This document shows, piece by piece, positions 1 to 8,649 of a stretch of DNA of 64,000 nucleotides (positions are counted from its first letter, which is position 1; every line of letters starts with the position of its first letter). The translations under genes were made by a program, and so were the position numbers. This stretch comes from Streptomyces sp. MJM8645. GTDB taxonomy: Bacteria; Actinomycetota; Actinomycetes; Streptomycetales; Streptomycetaceae. Under the pieces are notes generated by a model, which saw only the letters and a program-made list of their open reading frames with translations, did not search any database and was not told the DNA's origin. The stretch covers positions 1,027,501 to 1,091,500 of the forward strand of contig NZ_LJJF01000002.1 of NCBI RefSeq assembly GCF_001625365.1, written 5' to 3'.

Positions 1-279
1 GTTCGGGAGGCCTGCCATCGGCTGGCCGGCGATTTCGCGCATCCGGTCCACCACACGCCGGTATTCCCCGGACTGATTGGCGGCGGCCGAGCTGGGGCGC
101 GCGGCGGAGTCGTAGCCCGTCATGTCCCAGTCGATGTCGGTCCACCGCTGGGTGGTGTTGGCGTCAGCGTGGGGCGCGGCGAAGCCGTTCACCAGGCCGC
201 AGGCGGCGGCCATGGCCAGCAGCAGCACCGCCAGCCGCCTTCCGGCTCGGCGCATGGTGGACGTCGGATGCAGGTACAT
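1..279 (-). CDS. Secreted protein, 3' part outside the window
   Basis: The first 93 codons of a minus-strand gene that runs off the left edge. ATG at 279 follows AGGGAG at 9-nt spacing. Residues 1-40 form a Sec signal peptide: an Arg-rich start, a Leu/Ala core and a cleavage region near AAPHADA. The mature start has Trp-Asp and Tyr residues and the segment YRRVVDRMREIAG. That is loosely like the N-terminus of actinobacterial ribosome-inactivating-fold proteins, but too little is present to claim it. The gene is divergent from the regulator that follows. Confidence 0.6.
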   Translation of the reverse strand, partial: MYLHPTSTMRRAGRRLAVLLLAMAAACGLVNGFAAPHADANTTQRWTDIDWDMTGYDSAARPSSAAANQSGEYRRVVDRMREIAGQPMAGLPN

Positions 280-629
280 CGGGTGGTACTCCCTGAAAGC
301 TCTTCCGCGCAGGTGTGGTGGCGCGCGGCGAGGAGCCCGCGAGAGCGCCTGCCGCTGCATCGGGGCAGCGCGTTCTCGCGGGACGGACAGCGGGGAAGCG
401 ACCGGCTACCCGCTCACCGGGCCTTTCAGGTCCCGGCGGGACGAGGGCTCGGCGAAGGGGCAGTACTCCCCGGTTTGGCTCCCGGGGTCGTCTTCCTCAG
501 GTCTAGATCCAACCTGGGCGGGCGGGCGCCAACCATGCAATTTCGCCCGCAAAAGTACGTACCGCATACTTTTGCGGGTTGAGGTTCGGCGTTCGGCGGG
601 GCCACGTCGAACACGGGAAGAGCTTCAGC
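280..629. other. Divergent intergenic region
   Basis: 350 bp between a minus-strand secreted-protein gene and a plus-strand regulator. No credible gene is seen. It holds the perfect inverted repeat at 546-578, listed separately, and presumably both promoters. Confidence 0.5.
546..578. promoter_or_regulatory. 12-bp perfect inverted repeat, candidate operator
   Basis: CCCGCAAAAGTA (546-557) and TACTTTTGCGGG (567-578) are exact inverse complements around a 9-bp spacer. The AT-rich centre is unusual here. It lies about 50 bp upstream of the regulator ATG at 630. It is poorly placed to be a terminator, because the gene on its left is transcribed away from it. An autoregulatory operator is an inference from position. 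Confidence 0.5.
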
Positions 630-2852
630 ATGGCCTCGTACGCACCGGCAGACCGTTCCTTCGGCACGCTGCTGTTCGGTCTGCGCCGCAGGGCGGGGCT
701 CAGCCAGGAAGACCTGGCGCACGCCGCGGGGGTGAGCGTACGTACCCTGTCCTATCTGGAGCAGGGCCGCTCCCGGGGGCCGCAGCGCCGCACCGTCCAG
801 GCCCTGGCGAAGGCCCTGGGCCTGGAGGCGGCCGACGCCCGGGAGCTGGAGGAGGCCGCGAGCCTGGGCCGGCCCCGCCCCGCCCGCACGGCGGACGCCC
901 CGCCGCCCGCCGCCGCACCGGAGGCCACCCTGAACACGAGCACGCCCGATCTGCTGCCGCGCGCACCGCGCGCCTTTCACGGACGGGCCTCTGAGCTCGC
1001 CGCCCTGACCCGGGCCACGGCGGGGGAGGCCCCGGTCTGCCTGGTCATCGGGCCCGCCGGGGTCGGGAAGACCGCCCTCGTCCTGCACTGGGCCCACCAC
1101 GATCCCGCCGGACTCACCGACGGGCGCCTCTACGCCGACCTGCGCGGCTTCAGCGACACCGGCGAGCCGGCCGCCGTCGAGGTCCTGCGCGAGTTCCTGC
1201 TGGCCCTGGGCGTGCCGCAGGAGCGAATACCGGAGTCGGCCAACGGCGCGGCCGCACTCTTCCGCTCCCTGGCCGCCGACCGCCAACTCCTCGTCGTCCT
1301 CGACAACGCGCGTGACTCCGAACAGGTCAGGCCGCTCCTGCCCGGCGGCGACCGCTGCGTCACCGTCGTCACCAGCAGGCACCGGCTGCCGGGACTGATC
1401 GTCACCGACACCGCCCGGCCCGTCGCCGTGGACGTCCTCGCCCCCCAGGACGCCACCATGCTCCTGGCCCGGATCCTCGGCACCGAACGGGTCCACGCCG
1501 AGCCGGCCGCCGCGCTCCGGCTCGCCGAGCTGTGCGGCGGGCTGCCGCTGGCCCTGCGGGTGGCAGCAGCCCGTCTGGCAGGGCGACCCGACTGGTCCCT
1601 GGGAACGATGGCTGCCGAACTGTCCGACGAGACACGGCGGCTGAGCTTGCTGGACCTGGAGGACACCGGCGTGCGGGCCGCGCTGCGCCTGACCCTGCGA
1701 CAACTCCCGGCGCACGTCGCCCGCCTGTTCGCCGCCCTCGGCCGCCACCCGGGCACGCACGTCGACCGCTACGCGGCGGCCGCCCTGGCCGGCACCGACC
1801 CCGCCACCGCCGAGAGCGTCCTGGAGCGCCTGGCCGTCGCGCACCTGCTCACCGAGACGGCACCCGGCCGGTGGACGATGCACGACCTCGTGCGGCTCTA
1901 CGCCCGCGGCCTGGACGCCCAGCCCGACACGCTCAAGCGCGTCCTCGACCACTACATCACCACCGCCACCGGCGCCGTCGCGGCGGCCGAGCCCGGTACG
2001 GAGGACTGCTTTCCGCTTCCGGCGGACTTCCTGCCGCCGGCCGCCGTGCGGGAGTTCGGCGACCGGTCCGCCGCCGTGGCCTGGTACGCCGCCGAGCGCA
2101 ACAACCTCACCCAGGCGGTCGCCGCGGCGCACGCCGCCGCACTGCACGACAGGACCTGGCGCATCGTCATGACGATGTGGCCACTGATCGTGTGGCGCGT
2201 CCGCGACGGCTGGGTACCGCTCCTGGAGACCGCCCTCACAGCCACGCTCGCCAACGCCGACGAACACGGCGAGGCCCGGGTGCTCAACGTCCTCGGCTGG
2301 GTCCTGACCGAGGAAGGGCGCACCCCGGAAGCACTCGTCCACCTGGAAGCGGCCTCCGCGCTCGCCGCCCGCGCCGGTGACGCGTTCGCCGAGGCCAACG
2401 CCTTGATCGTGCTGGCCATGGTCCAAGCCTCCCTCGGCGGCCTGGACCAGGCCGCGAGGAGCTGCGAACGCGCGGTCGAGCTGGCACGCGAGACCGGCGA
2501 CCAGAGGATGGAACGGCTGGCGATGCAGCACCTCGCCCGCCACCAAACCGATGCCGGACACTGGCACCAGGCCCTCACCACCGCGACCCACGCCCTGGCC
2601 CTCGGCAACCAACCGGACACCACCGACATCCCCCACGTCCTGCTGCTCACCATCAAGGGAGAAGCACTGCTGGGACTCGGCAACCACACCGAGGGCGTCA
2701 CCCAACTCGACCTCGCCGCGCGGGAGGCGGAGTCCGCCGGCTACGACGACGGCGCGGTACGGGCACTCACCGCACTGCTGCGCGCAACACCCGACACGGA
2801 AGTCCAGGCACGGTACGACACGGCACTCGCACGACTCACCACACGGACCTGA
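630..2852 (+). CDS. XRE-family HTH / NB-ARC ATPase / TPR transcriptional regulator
   Basis: A 740-residue cytoplasmic regulator. Residues ~10-70 are an XRE helix-turn-helix (LSQEDLAHAAGVSVRTLSYL). A Pro/Ala linker follows, then an NB-ARC/AAA-type ATPase with Walker A GPAGVGKTA (~residue 145) and Walker B-like LLVVLDNA (~225). A C-terminal helical half (~480-740) looks like TPR repeats. The architecture is that of the AfsR/SARP-like and XRE-NB-ARC regulators of streptomycetes, but the DNA-binding domain here is XRE, not SARP. ATG 630 is preferred over the upstream TTG at 579 because GGGAAG lies 9 nt before it and the longer form would overlap the inverted repeat. Its targets are unknown; the adjacent secreted-protein gene is one candidate. 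Confidence 0.85.
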   Translation: MASYAPADRSFGTLLFGLRRRAGLSQEDLAHAAGVSVRTLSYLEQGRSRGPQRRTVQALAKALGLEAADARELEEAASLGRPRPARTADAPPPAAAPEATLNTSTPDLLPRAPRAFHGRASELAALTRATAGEAPVCLVIGPAGVGKTALVLHWAHHDPAGLTDGRLYADLRGFSDTGEPAAVEVLREFLLALGVPQERIPESANGAAALFRSLAADRQLLVVLDNARDSEQVRPLLPGGDRCVTVVTSRHRLPGLIVTDTARPVAVDVLAPQDATMLLARILGTERVHAEPAAALRLAELCGGLPLALRVAAARLAGRPDWSLGTMAAELSDETRRLSLLDLEDTGVRAALRLTLRQLPAHVARLFAALGRHPGTHVDRYAAAALAGTDPATAESVLERLAVAHLLTETAPGRWTMHDLVRLYARGLDAQPDTLKRVLDHYITTATGAVAAAEPGTEDCFPLPADFLPPAAVREFGDRSAAVAWYAAERNNLTQAVAAAHAAALHDRTWRIVMTMWPLIVWRVRDGWVPLLETALTATLANADEHGEARVLNVLGWVLTEEGRTPEALVHLEAASALAARAGDAFAEANALIVLAMVQASLGGLDQAARSCERAVELARETGDQRMERLAMQHLARHQTDAGHWHQALTTATHALALGNQPDTTDIPHVLLLTIKGEALLGLGNHTEGVTQLDLAAREAESAGYDDGAVRALTALLRATPDTEVQARYDTALARLTTRT

Positions 2853-3180
2853 ACCCCGGCACACCCTCGCACCGGCGAAGCCCCCGCCGCACCCGAGCGC
2901 GCGGGAACGGTCTCATTGATCATGGTTTGGAAGCGGTGCGCTGACCTGTGGTTCGTCAGCTCGGCTGAGACGCCGGAGAGGCGATTCTCGCCGGACCCGG
3001 CATTATTCGGGGCTGGGTCAGCTTGCGTGGACCCCGGGGTTCATGGGGGTGGTCGAAAAACGAAGTGGGCACGTCCGGCTCGCTCCCGAGTTCGCGCAGA
3101 GAACCGGTGCAACGCCACCGCGCCGCTGCACCGGTGGCCCACCCCGCCTGTTGACGAGTCAATCCGCTGTCATTTTCGGA
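2853..3180. other. Convergent intergenic region, no gene seen
   Basis: 328 bp between the convergent 3' ends of the regulator and the esterase. Short open frames exist on both strands, but none has a ribosome-binding site or family-like sequence. I find no strong hairpin. Confidence 0.4.
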
Positions 3181-4158
3181 TCAGTAGTCCAGGACGCGCT
3201 TGAGATAGGCCGTTCTGGCCGCGATGGCGAGTTGCGAGATGGCCGCCTGCGGCGCGGCGGTGGCGAAGGCATGCCAGGCCCCCGGCCACACGTGCAACTC
3301 GACCGGGACTCCGGACCGGGACAGCCGCGCGGCGTAGTCGATGGACTCGTCCCGGAAGGTGTCGACCTGACCGGTGTCGATGTAGGTGGCGGGCAGCCCG
3401 CTCAGGTCTGCCGCGCGGGCCGGAGCCGCGTAGGGCGAGACCTCGGGCCCGCCCCTGGCCTGCCCGAGCAGGCAGGTCCATGCCGTCAGGTTGGCCCGGC
3501 GGTCCCAGAATCCCTCGCCGTCGAGTTCCTGGCTGGACGGGGTCCGGCAGCGGTCGTCGAGCATCGGCGCCTGCAGCATCTGGTGGGCCAGGGCCGGGCC
3601 GCCGCGGTCCCGAGCCAGCAGCGCCGTCGCCGCTGCCAGTCCACCGCCCGCGCTCGTGCCCCAGATGATCAGCCGTTCGGGGTCGATGGACAACTCGTCG
3701 ACGTTGGCCGCGACCCACGCCAGCCCGGCATAGCAGTCCTCGACGGGTGCGGGATGGGGATGCTCGGGAGCCAGCCGGTACTCCACCGAGATCCCGACGA
3801 TGCCGAGGACATCCACCCACTCGGCGAGTACGTGGGAGAGCTCCCACTTGTTGCCGGAGATCATGCCGCCACCGTGGGTGTGGTAAATGCACGGGCGTGA
3901 GCCTGCGCCGCGGGTAGGACGCATGATGAGCAGCGAGATCTCCGGCGCCCCGGCGGGGCCGGGCACCGTGCGTTCCTCGATCTCGACGGCCCCGTCCCGG
4001 CGCAGCGCGGCCGCGTCGGCCCCGCCGGGCACCGTCGCGTTCATCTCTCGGTAGGCGGGGATATCGGCCGGCCCGAGCCAGCCGAGTTCTCGCACCTCTT
4101 GCGGATAGGTGGCCAGGATTGCGGCCAACTCGGGGTCGAACGGTGGTCGGGAGTACAT
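3181..4158 (-). CDS. Alpha/beta hydrolase, HSL-type carboxylesterase/lipase
   Basis: A 325-residue cytoplasmic esterase of the hormone-sensitive-lipase family. The oxyanion motif HTHGGGM is at ~residues 93-99 and the nucleophile elbow GTSAGGG at ~170. A C-terminal Asp (DTFRDES region) and His (GAWHAF) complete the triad, all in the expected order. EYRLAPEHPHPAPVEDCY is the typical HSL lid-proximal motif. The length is normal for the family. ATG 4158 is preceded by GAAGGA at about 8-nt spacing. It is divergent from a PucR-like regulator across a perfect 18-bp palindrome, which suggests that regulator controls it. The substrate is not predictable beyond short or medium acyl esters. Confidence 0.88.
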   Translation of the reverse strand: MYSRPPFDPELAAILATYPQEVRELGWLGPADIPAYREMNATVPGGADAAALRRDGAVEIEERTVPGPAGAPEISLLIMRPTRGAGSRPCIYHTHGGGMISGNKWELSHVLAEWVDVLGIVGISVEYRLAPEHPHPAPVEDCYAGLAWVAANVDELSIDPERLIIWGTSAGGGLAAATALLARDRGGPALAHQMLQAPMLDDRCRTPSSQELDGEGFWDRRANLTAWTCLLGQARGGPEVSPYAAPARAADLSGLPATYIDTGQVDTFRDESIDYAARLSRSGVPVELHVWPGAWHAFATAAPQAAISQLAIAARTAYLKRVLDY

Positions 4159-4239
4159 ACTCGGGTCCTTCCTTCAACGGTTCGCCGCCCCAGTGTCCTG
4201 GCCGGTCGCCGCCCGATCCACCGCCGGATGGCTCATGTC

Positions 4240-4257
4240 ATCCGCCATATGGCGGAT
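4240..4257. promoter_or_regulatory. 18-bp perfect palindrome, candidate operator
   Basis: ATCCGCCATATGGCGGAT reads identically on both strands. It lies between the divergent esterase (start 4158) and PucR-like regulator (start ~4266) and covers the presumed ribosome-binding site of the regulator (GGCGGA, 4251-4256). The position suits an operator that represses both genes. Confidence 0.6.
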
Positions 4258-4265
4258 ATGGTCCA

Positions 4266-5327
4266 GTGGTGGAAGAACTGCTCCAACAGCTCTCGGCACT
4301 GGATCCCGCCGCCGGGGACGCGGTGCGCGCCATCGCCTACTTCGACACCCTCGTCGAGCAGCGGGCCGGCCTCGATGCCTTCGTCAGGGCCGGGGCCATC
4401 CTCTCGGGCTGCACGGCAGGGCTGGCCGATCCCGACCGGCACGTCCTGGTGCGCATCCATCCCGACGGCCACCGGCTGGAACCGGCGGCACACGTTCCCT
4501 CCTGGCCCGGCACCGCACTACGCGGTACGACCGCAGGCCGGGTCTGGCTCGAACGCACCGGCGTGCCGCTGCCCACCGACGCCATCGTTCTCGAACGCCT
4601 CGCGGCCGGGGCGGGCATCGTCCTGGACCGAACCCGCGGCCGGGCCGCCACACACGACCCGGCCAGCGTGGAAGTGCTGCTCTCACCCGAGGCCACAGCC
4701 GCAGCCCGCGCGCAGGCCGTGCGCAGACTCGCCCTTCCCGCAGCGAGATTCAGGGTCGCGGCCCTGCTGGGAAACCCGGATGATCCAACGATCAACCGGT
4801 GGAGCACTCGCCTCGGACACGTGACCGCCGCCATCGTCGTCGACGCCACGACCGAGCCCACCGCAAGCCTTGGACCCAGCATCGGGACTGAGCACGGGCC
4901 AAGAGCCGGGCTGGGCCCCGCCGTGGAAATCAGTGGGCTGCCGCGATCATGGCACGGAGCGCTGACCGCGTTGCGGCTGACAGCCGAGGTCCACGGTCCG
5001 CGCCACCTCAACTACGACGCCCTAGGCGGCCTGGCCCTCGTGGCCGAGCACGTCTCCCCGCACAACGCGTTGATCGAGGATGTGCACGCGCTACGCGCGG
5101 CAGAAAGAGCCGGCACCGGCGCACTGGAAACCCTGGCCGCCCTCGAAGCCCACGACAGCCTCCGCCAGGCGGCCACCGCGTTGCATCTGCACCACTCCAC
5201 ACTCCAGGCGCGCCTACCCAAGCCGACCGCTGCTCTCGGATTCGCCCCCGACACCCCACAAGGACGCACACGCCTCCACCTTGCCCTGGCCCTCCACCGG
5301 CTCAACCTCAACGGCCCCCTTCCCTAG
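4266..5327 (+). CDS. PucR-like helix-turn-helix transcriptional regulator
   Basis: A protein of about 353 residues. Its C-terminus (~290-345, LEAHDSLRQAATALHLHHST) matches the PucR/CdaR-type HTH in which a 'Lxxxxs...aA..LhvH.nTl..Rl' pattern is diagnostic. The central part resembles a GGDEF-like/CdaR sensory region without clear catalytic residues. GTG 4266 (or 4269) is chosen because GGCGGA lies 9 nt upstream and an earlier start would run into the divergent esterase and through the palindrome. It probably senses a small metabolite and controls the divergent esterase; that is inferred from gene order alone. Confidence 0.75.
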   Translation: MVEELLQQLSALDPAAGDAVRAIAYFDTLVEQRAGLDAFVRAGAILSGCTAGLADPDRHVLVRIHPDGHRLEPAAHVPSWPGTALRGTTAGRVWLERTGVPLPTDAIVLERLAAGAGIVLDRTRGRAATHDPASVEVLLSPEATAAARAQAVRRLALPAARFRVAALLGNPDDPTINRWSTRLGHVTAAIVVDATTEPTASLGPSIGTEHGPRAGLGPAVEISGLPRSWHGALTALRLTAEVHGPRHLNYDALGGLALVAEHVSPHNALIEDVHALRAAERAGTGALETLAALEAHDSLRQAATALHLHHSTLQARLPKPTAALGFAPDTPQGRTRLHLALALHRLNLNGPLP

Positions 5328-5502
5328 CCGCCGAGCAGCAGTGGCAGTCCTCGGGGCGCCCACGTTGAAGACCGTGAGCGCGATCTCGGCTAGATACTCT
5401 CGGACCGGGCAATCAACTCAAACGTGAAATCGCCCTTCCGCCTGGCCGCCCAGCTGCCCTCATCATCGAACACGACGCAGTCCGCTAACTACCTCGACTC
5501 GG

Positions 5503-6385
5503 CACAGTTACGCGGCCGACCACCACCCGGCCGGCACCGCCTACACCTGGCTCGTCACCGCCGCACTCGCGCGCGGCGTGGTGGACGCCGACGCTCTCGC
5601 CGACCCGGCCGTCCTCGCGGTGATCACCCACCGCAACGCCGAACGGCTGGCCCCGACCGACGACCCGACGCCGGCCGTGCTTCAGTCCCCGCGGATCGCC
5701 CATCACGGGCAGCCGGTCGCACTGGTGGTCGCCGAGACCCCGGAGGCCGCCCGGGCCGGCGCCCGCGCGCTGCGGATCAGCTGCACCCGGGAGCCTCACG
5801 ACGTCCTGCTGACCGCCGACCACCCGGGCCTGCGAGGAGCTGCGCACGGAGCTGGCCGAGCACGGCGGGCAGCCGCCCGCCGGCGGGCTGACCCGACACG
5901 CCGACACCGCCGAGGAGGTGGGGAGCACCGGCCAGGAGTTCGCGCGGCACGCCTTCGGCGCGCAGTTCGCCGAGGTCCAGGTCGATCAGGACACCTCCGA
6001 GGTGCGGGTGCGCCGCCTGCTCGGGGTGTTCGCGGCCGGACGCGTCATCAACCCGCCGGCCGCGCGGAGCCAGCTGACCGGCGCGATGATCATGGGCCTG
6101 TCGATGGCCCTGCTGGAGCACAGCACCACCGACCCGTCCTTCGGCGGGCACGTCGAACGCGACCTGGCCGCCTACCACGTCGCCGCGCACGCCGACGTCA
6201 CCACGGTCGACGCGCACTGGATCGACGGCCCCGACCCCCACCTCAACCCGATGGGCTCCAAGGGGATCGGCGAACTCGGCATCGTGGGAACAGCGGCGGC
6301 GGCGATCAGCAATGCCATGCACCACGCCACCGGCGTCCGGGTCCGCGAACTGCCCATTCGCCCCGAGTCCCTGATCGGCCGCTGA
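5503..6385 (+). pseudogene. Remnant of xanthine dehydrogenase molybdopterin-binding subunit
   Basis: Two fragments of one aldehyde oxidase/xanthine dehydrogenase large subunit (YagR/XdhA type) in different frames. The first (5503-~5830) reads HSYAADHHPAGTAYTWLVTA and continues to VALVVAETPEAARAGARAL, an N-terminal-domain segment. The second (~5835-6385) carries GSTGQEFARHAFGAQFAEV, GRVINP and NPMGSKGIGELG, the conserved C-terminus of the molybdopterin subunit. The true N-terminus and several hundred central residues are missing, and a frame change falls at the junction near 5830. No partner FAD or FeS subunit genes are present. The molybdopterin active site cannot be complete, so the gene is dead. 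Confidence 0.82.
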
Positions 6386-6409
6386 CCCGACGCCAGCCCT
6401 CCGTGGCCC

Positions 6410-6451
6410 GACTTCGCCCGCCCCGCCGTCTCCGGCCGGGCGGGCGAAGTC
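6410..6451. terminator. Strong hairpin terminator
   Basis: GACTTCGCCCGCCC (6410-6423) and GGGCGGGCGAAGTC (6438-6451) form a perfect 14-bp stem with a GC-rich loop. It lies just after the xanthine dehydrogenase remnant and probably once terminated that operon. No U-tract is present, as is usual in streptomycetes. Confidence 0.7.
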
Positions 6452-6601
6452 GCTTGCGGGGGCACCTGTCGGAAGCCGCCGTTCTCCGTGGTGCTGCGAT
6501 TTGGTGGCGTGCCTGATCAGGATGGGATCTGCCGGATCGTCAACGGCGAGGACCTCATTGAAGACGGCATTCTTCAGAAGCGAAAGCGCAAGGTCCCGTG
6601 A

Positions 6602-6952
6602 TCAGAACCTGCAGTGCCACCAGGCCAGTTCGGAAGCTGTCCGTGGTTCATGGTGGGTCCGCCGCAGCAACACCGCGTCCAGATCGTCGACCCGTGCTCG
6701 TAGTTCGCCTGCGGCTCGAGGAGGAAGCATGAAGATGACCTCTTCGAGCTTGTCGCGGGCCCAGCCTTCGCCGCAGCAGAGGCAGGTGAATTCGGCCTCC
6801 CATGGCTGCCAACGTCGCTTGGTCCCGTGGACTCGGGCTGACCACACGCTCACGGCCGTGACGACGATGCCAGGAATCAGTCGATCACGCTCCAGGCAGC
6901 GTATGGCAGCGTTTGCGGGTCCTGACACGCGCGGGACATCGCGGTAGCGCAC
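6602..6952 (-). CDS. Hypothetical protein with a CxCC motif
   Basis: A protein of about 116 residues that I do not recognise. It contains TCLCCGEGWARDKLEEV near the middle, which could be half of a zinc-ribbon, and a C-terminus ending HHEPRTASELAWWHCRF. Composition and codon use look like real coding sequence. GTG 6952 has GGAG 10 nt upstream; a longer form starting at 7012 would overlap the next gene. The neighbours are decayed genes, so it may also be a relic. Confidence 0.45.
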   Translation of the reverse strand: MRYRDVPRVSGPANAAIRCLERDRLIPGIVVTAVSVWSARVHGTKRRWQPWEAEFTCLCCGEGWARDKLEEVIFMLPPRAAGELRARVDDLDAVLLRRTHHEPRTASELAWWHCRF

Positions 6953-7001
6953 CCATGGACGACTCCATGATCGTTGGCGCGATCGAAGTGCTGCTGGCGT
7001 T

Positions 7002-7442
7002 CTACGCGGCATGGCCCCTTCCGGCGCGGTACCGGTGCTGCCTCAGGACGCGGTCGACCGGAGCTCGCAGGGCGGGTGAGGTGCACCCTGCCTCGATGAT
7101 GTGCAGGAAAAGGTCACTTCTGTGAGACGGGTCGCCGGCGAACGTGAACCCCCGAGGGCGGCCGGGCTCGCCTCGGGGGTCCATCGCGAACAGCCGACAT
7201 GACGGCAACGGCAGCAGGCCGTAGAAAGGCGATGCGCCGCCCCCGCCCAGTGTGGTCAGGAAGCCTCGGTAGGGATCAGGCAGTCCGACGTGGTGATCGG
7301 CCTCGAACTCGGCGACCTTCGCGTCCAGCAGCGGGGGTTCGAGGCGGAACCCGTGCTTCTCTTCACCGAAGGAGCGGCTTCGCAGCGCGGCATAGGGCAC
7401 CTTGGCGAGCTTGCGTCGGATGCGGGCGATCCGGGAGTCCAT
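7002..7442 (-). pseudogene. Truncated SMI1/KNR4-family protein
   Basis: From ATG 7442 the protein runs MDSRIARIRRKLAKVPYAAL and then the SMI1/KNR4 core: EFEADHHVGLPDPYRGFLTT, GGGGASPFYGLLPLP and DLFLHIIEAGCTS. After GCTS at ~7085 the sequence stops resembling the family; the usual second half is replaced by an Arg-rich tail that ends at 7002. SMI1/KNR4 domains commonly serve as immunity proteins in actinobacterial toxin loci, but no toxin is adjacent. The break suggests a deletion fused it to unrelated DNA. Confidence 0.6.
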
Positions 7443-7789
7443 GCGAACTCTTCTCTCTGTCTTCCCGCAAACTACCGGCTCACCGGCAAGGGTGTCACCA
7501 GTGTGATCGTTTGCCCGTAAGCGGCTTCGGGGTAGGTCGCCAGCTCGCCTCATGCGTCAGACGGACGGTATGCGTCGCCGAAGGGATCCTCTCCCAGCAC
7601 ACCGAAGTCCAAGAGGATCACATGATCACGCTCCAGCCACGACGGATCGCCATGAAAGAGGATCCGACGGCACGAACGAGAACGAGTGGGAATCCGGGAG
7701 ATCGGCGTTGTCGGCGGGCGGCCGAGTCGACGAGGCGAAGGACGCCGAAGGGGCGGACGCGCAGTGCGCGTCCGCCCCTTCGGCGTTCG
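7443..7789. other. Intergenic region before the tRNA
   Basis: About 350 bp upstream of the SMI1-like remnant and downstream of the minus-strand tRNA. It contains the tRNA terminator (7742-7786). I see no credible gene here. Confidence 0.4.
7742..7786 (-). terminator. 22-bp hairpin terminator after tRNA-fMet
   Basis: A perfect 22-bp inverted repeat (7742-7763 and 7765-7786; inner part GGACGCGCA/TGCGCGTCC) lies directly downstream of the minus-strand tRNA. A related hairpin follows the second tRNA copy at 50028-50064, with the shared core GACGC(G/A)CA. Confidence 0.75.
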
Positions 7790-7866
7790 TGGTAGCGGGG
7801 ACAGGATTTGAACCTGCGACCTCTGGGTTATGAGCCCAGCGAGCTACCGAGCTGCTCCACCCCGCG
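7790..7866 (-). tRNA. Initiator tRNA-fMet (CAT), copy 1
   Basis: On the minus strand it starts CGCGGGGTGGAGCAG and has anticodon loop CTCATAA. The T-arm is GGTTCAAATCC and the acceptor end is CCCCGCTA, followed by an encoded CCA. Initiator hallmarks are an unpaired first base (C1 against U72) and three consecutive G:C pairs in the anticodon stem (GGG/CCC). The sequence is identical to the copy at 49947-50020 apart from the encoded CCA. Confidence 0.95.
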
Positions 7867-7925
7867 TCGGTAGTACCGACCGTACGGCACCAGGCGGCGA
7901 TCACCTAATCGGTTACCCGGCGGCC
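7867..7925 (-). promoter_or_regulatory. Promoter region of tRNA-fMet copy 1
   Basis: These 59 bp are nearly identical, inverted, to the sequence upstream of the second tRNA copy. A TTAGGT box is followed after 18 bp by TACGGT (TACAGT in copy 2), which I take as -35 and -10. Conservation outside the tRNA supports a functional promoter. Confidence 0.5.
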
Positions 7926-8210
7926 GCTTCCGCACGGCCGCCCCCGCCGGGCAGTCCTTCGCGGGGCCCGGCGGAGCTCACTCAGGCCACCCGCCTTGCC
8001 GCCGGCCCGGCGGCTGACATCGCCGACAGGTGATGCGGCAGGGGCGAACACCCGCCCCGACGTCCGTGCGTGCGATCGAAGACGTTCGGCCACGAACCCC
8101 CGAGAATCAGCTACTTTGCGTTATCGCCCGTATCGAATGTGTGACATGTCTGGACTGCTGGGCATGCTGCGGTCCGGGCCGACTCGCAGGCACAACTCCA
8201 GGAGTGAGAC
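7926..8210. other. Upstream region of secreted protein
   Basis: About 285 bp between the tRNA promoter and the secreted-protein gene at 8211. No gene is seen. It presumably carries the promoter for the downstream gene, but I see no clear -35/-10 pair. Confidence 0.35.
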
Positions 8211-8597
8211 ATGTTCAGCACCGTGCGTGCCGCCAGGATCACCGCCGCCGCTGCAGCCACCGTCCTCGCCGTCAGCCTGGGCGTCGTGGCCGCGCCGTCC
8301 GCCTCGGCGGCCGACAACTGCTGGCCCGGGGAGAGCAACCGGTGGTACTGCCACAACGTGCCCGGCTCCCCCGTGTACGGCGTGGTCGGCAACAACCACA
8401 TCTACCCGGACCCCGACACCGTCGTCGGCTACATGAACTCCGACCCCAGCTGGTTCTACTGCAAGGAGGACAACCAGGCCTGGGTCGGCGGGCCGCACCC
8501 GACCCGCTGGCTGATGACCGTCGCCGACAACGGCCAGCTCGGCTTCATGAAGGACACCGCCATCACCAGTGAGACCGACCCCGTTCCGAACTGCTGA
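8211..8597 (+). CDS. Small secreted protein of unknown function
   Basis: 128 residues. A Sec signal peptide (~1-34) ends at SASAADN. The mature ~94-residue domain has four cysteines (DNCWPGESNRWYC, FYCKED and the C-terminal NC), compatible with two disulfides, and is rich in Trp, Tyr, Asn and Asp. AGGAG lies 7 nt before the ATG. I do not recognise a family. It stands alone: the tRNA is divergent upstream and the methyltransferase is convergent downstream. Confidence 0.7.
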   Translation: MFSTVRAARITAAAAATVLAVSLGVVAAPSASAADNCWPGESNRWYCHNVPGSPVYGVVGNNHIYPDPDTVVGYMNSDPSWFYCKEDNQAWVGGPHPTRWLMTVADNGQLGFMKDTAITSETDPVPNC

Positions 8598-8649
8598 CCC
8601 GACCTGGAGCCGATTCCCGCTCTGCGCGAGCAGGAGCGCGGCTACCGCT

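Noticed and set aside
426..2864. An 812-codon open frame on the minus strand
   Set aside because: It is antisense to the well-supported XRE-NB-ARC regulator. Its protein is Gly/Val/Arg-rich without motifs, a usual artefact of GC-rich codon bias.
7626..7904. A protein frame spanning the minus-strand tRNA, with a look-alike at the second tRNA
   Set aside because: Both frames simply translate the tRNA and its terminator; the shared peptide reflects RNA-gene identity, not a protein family.
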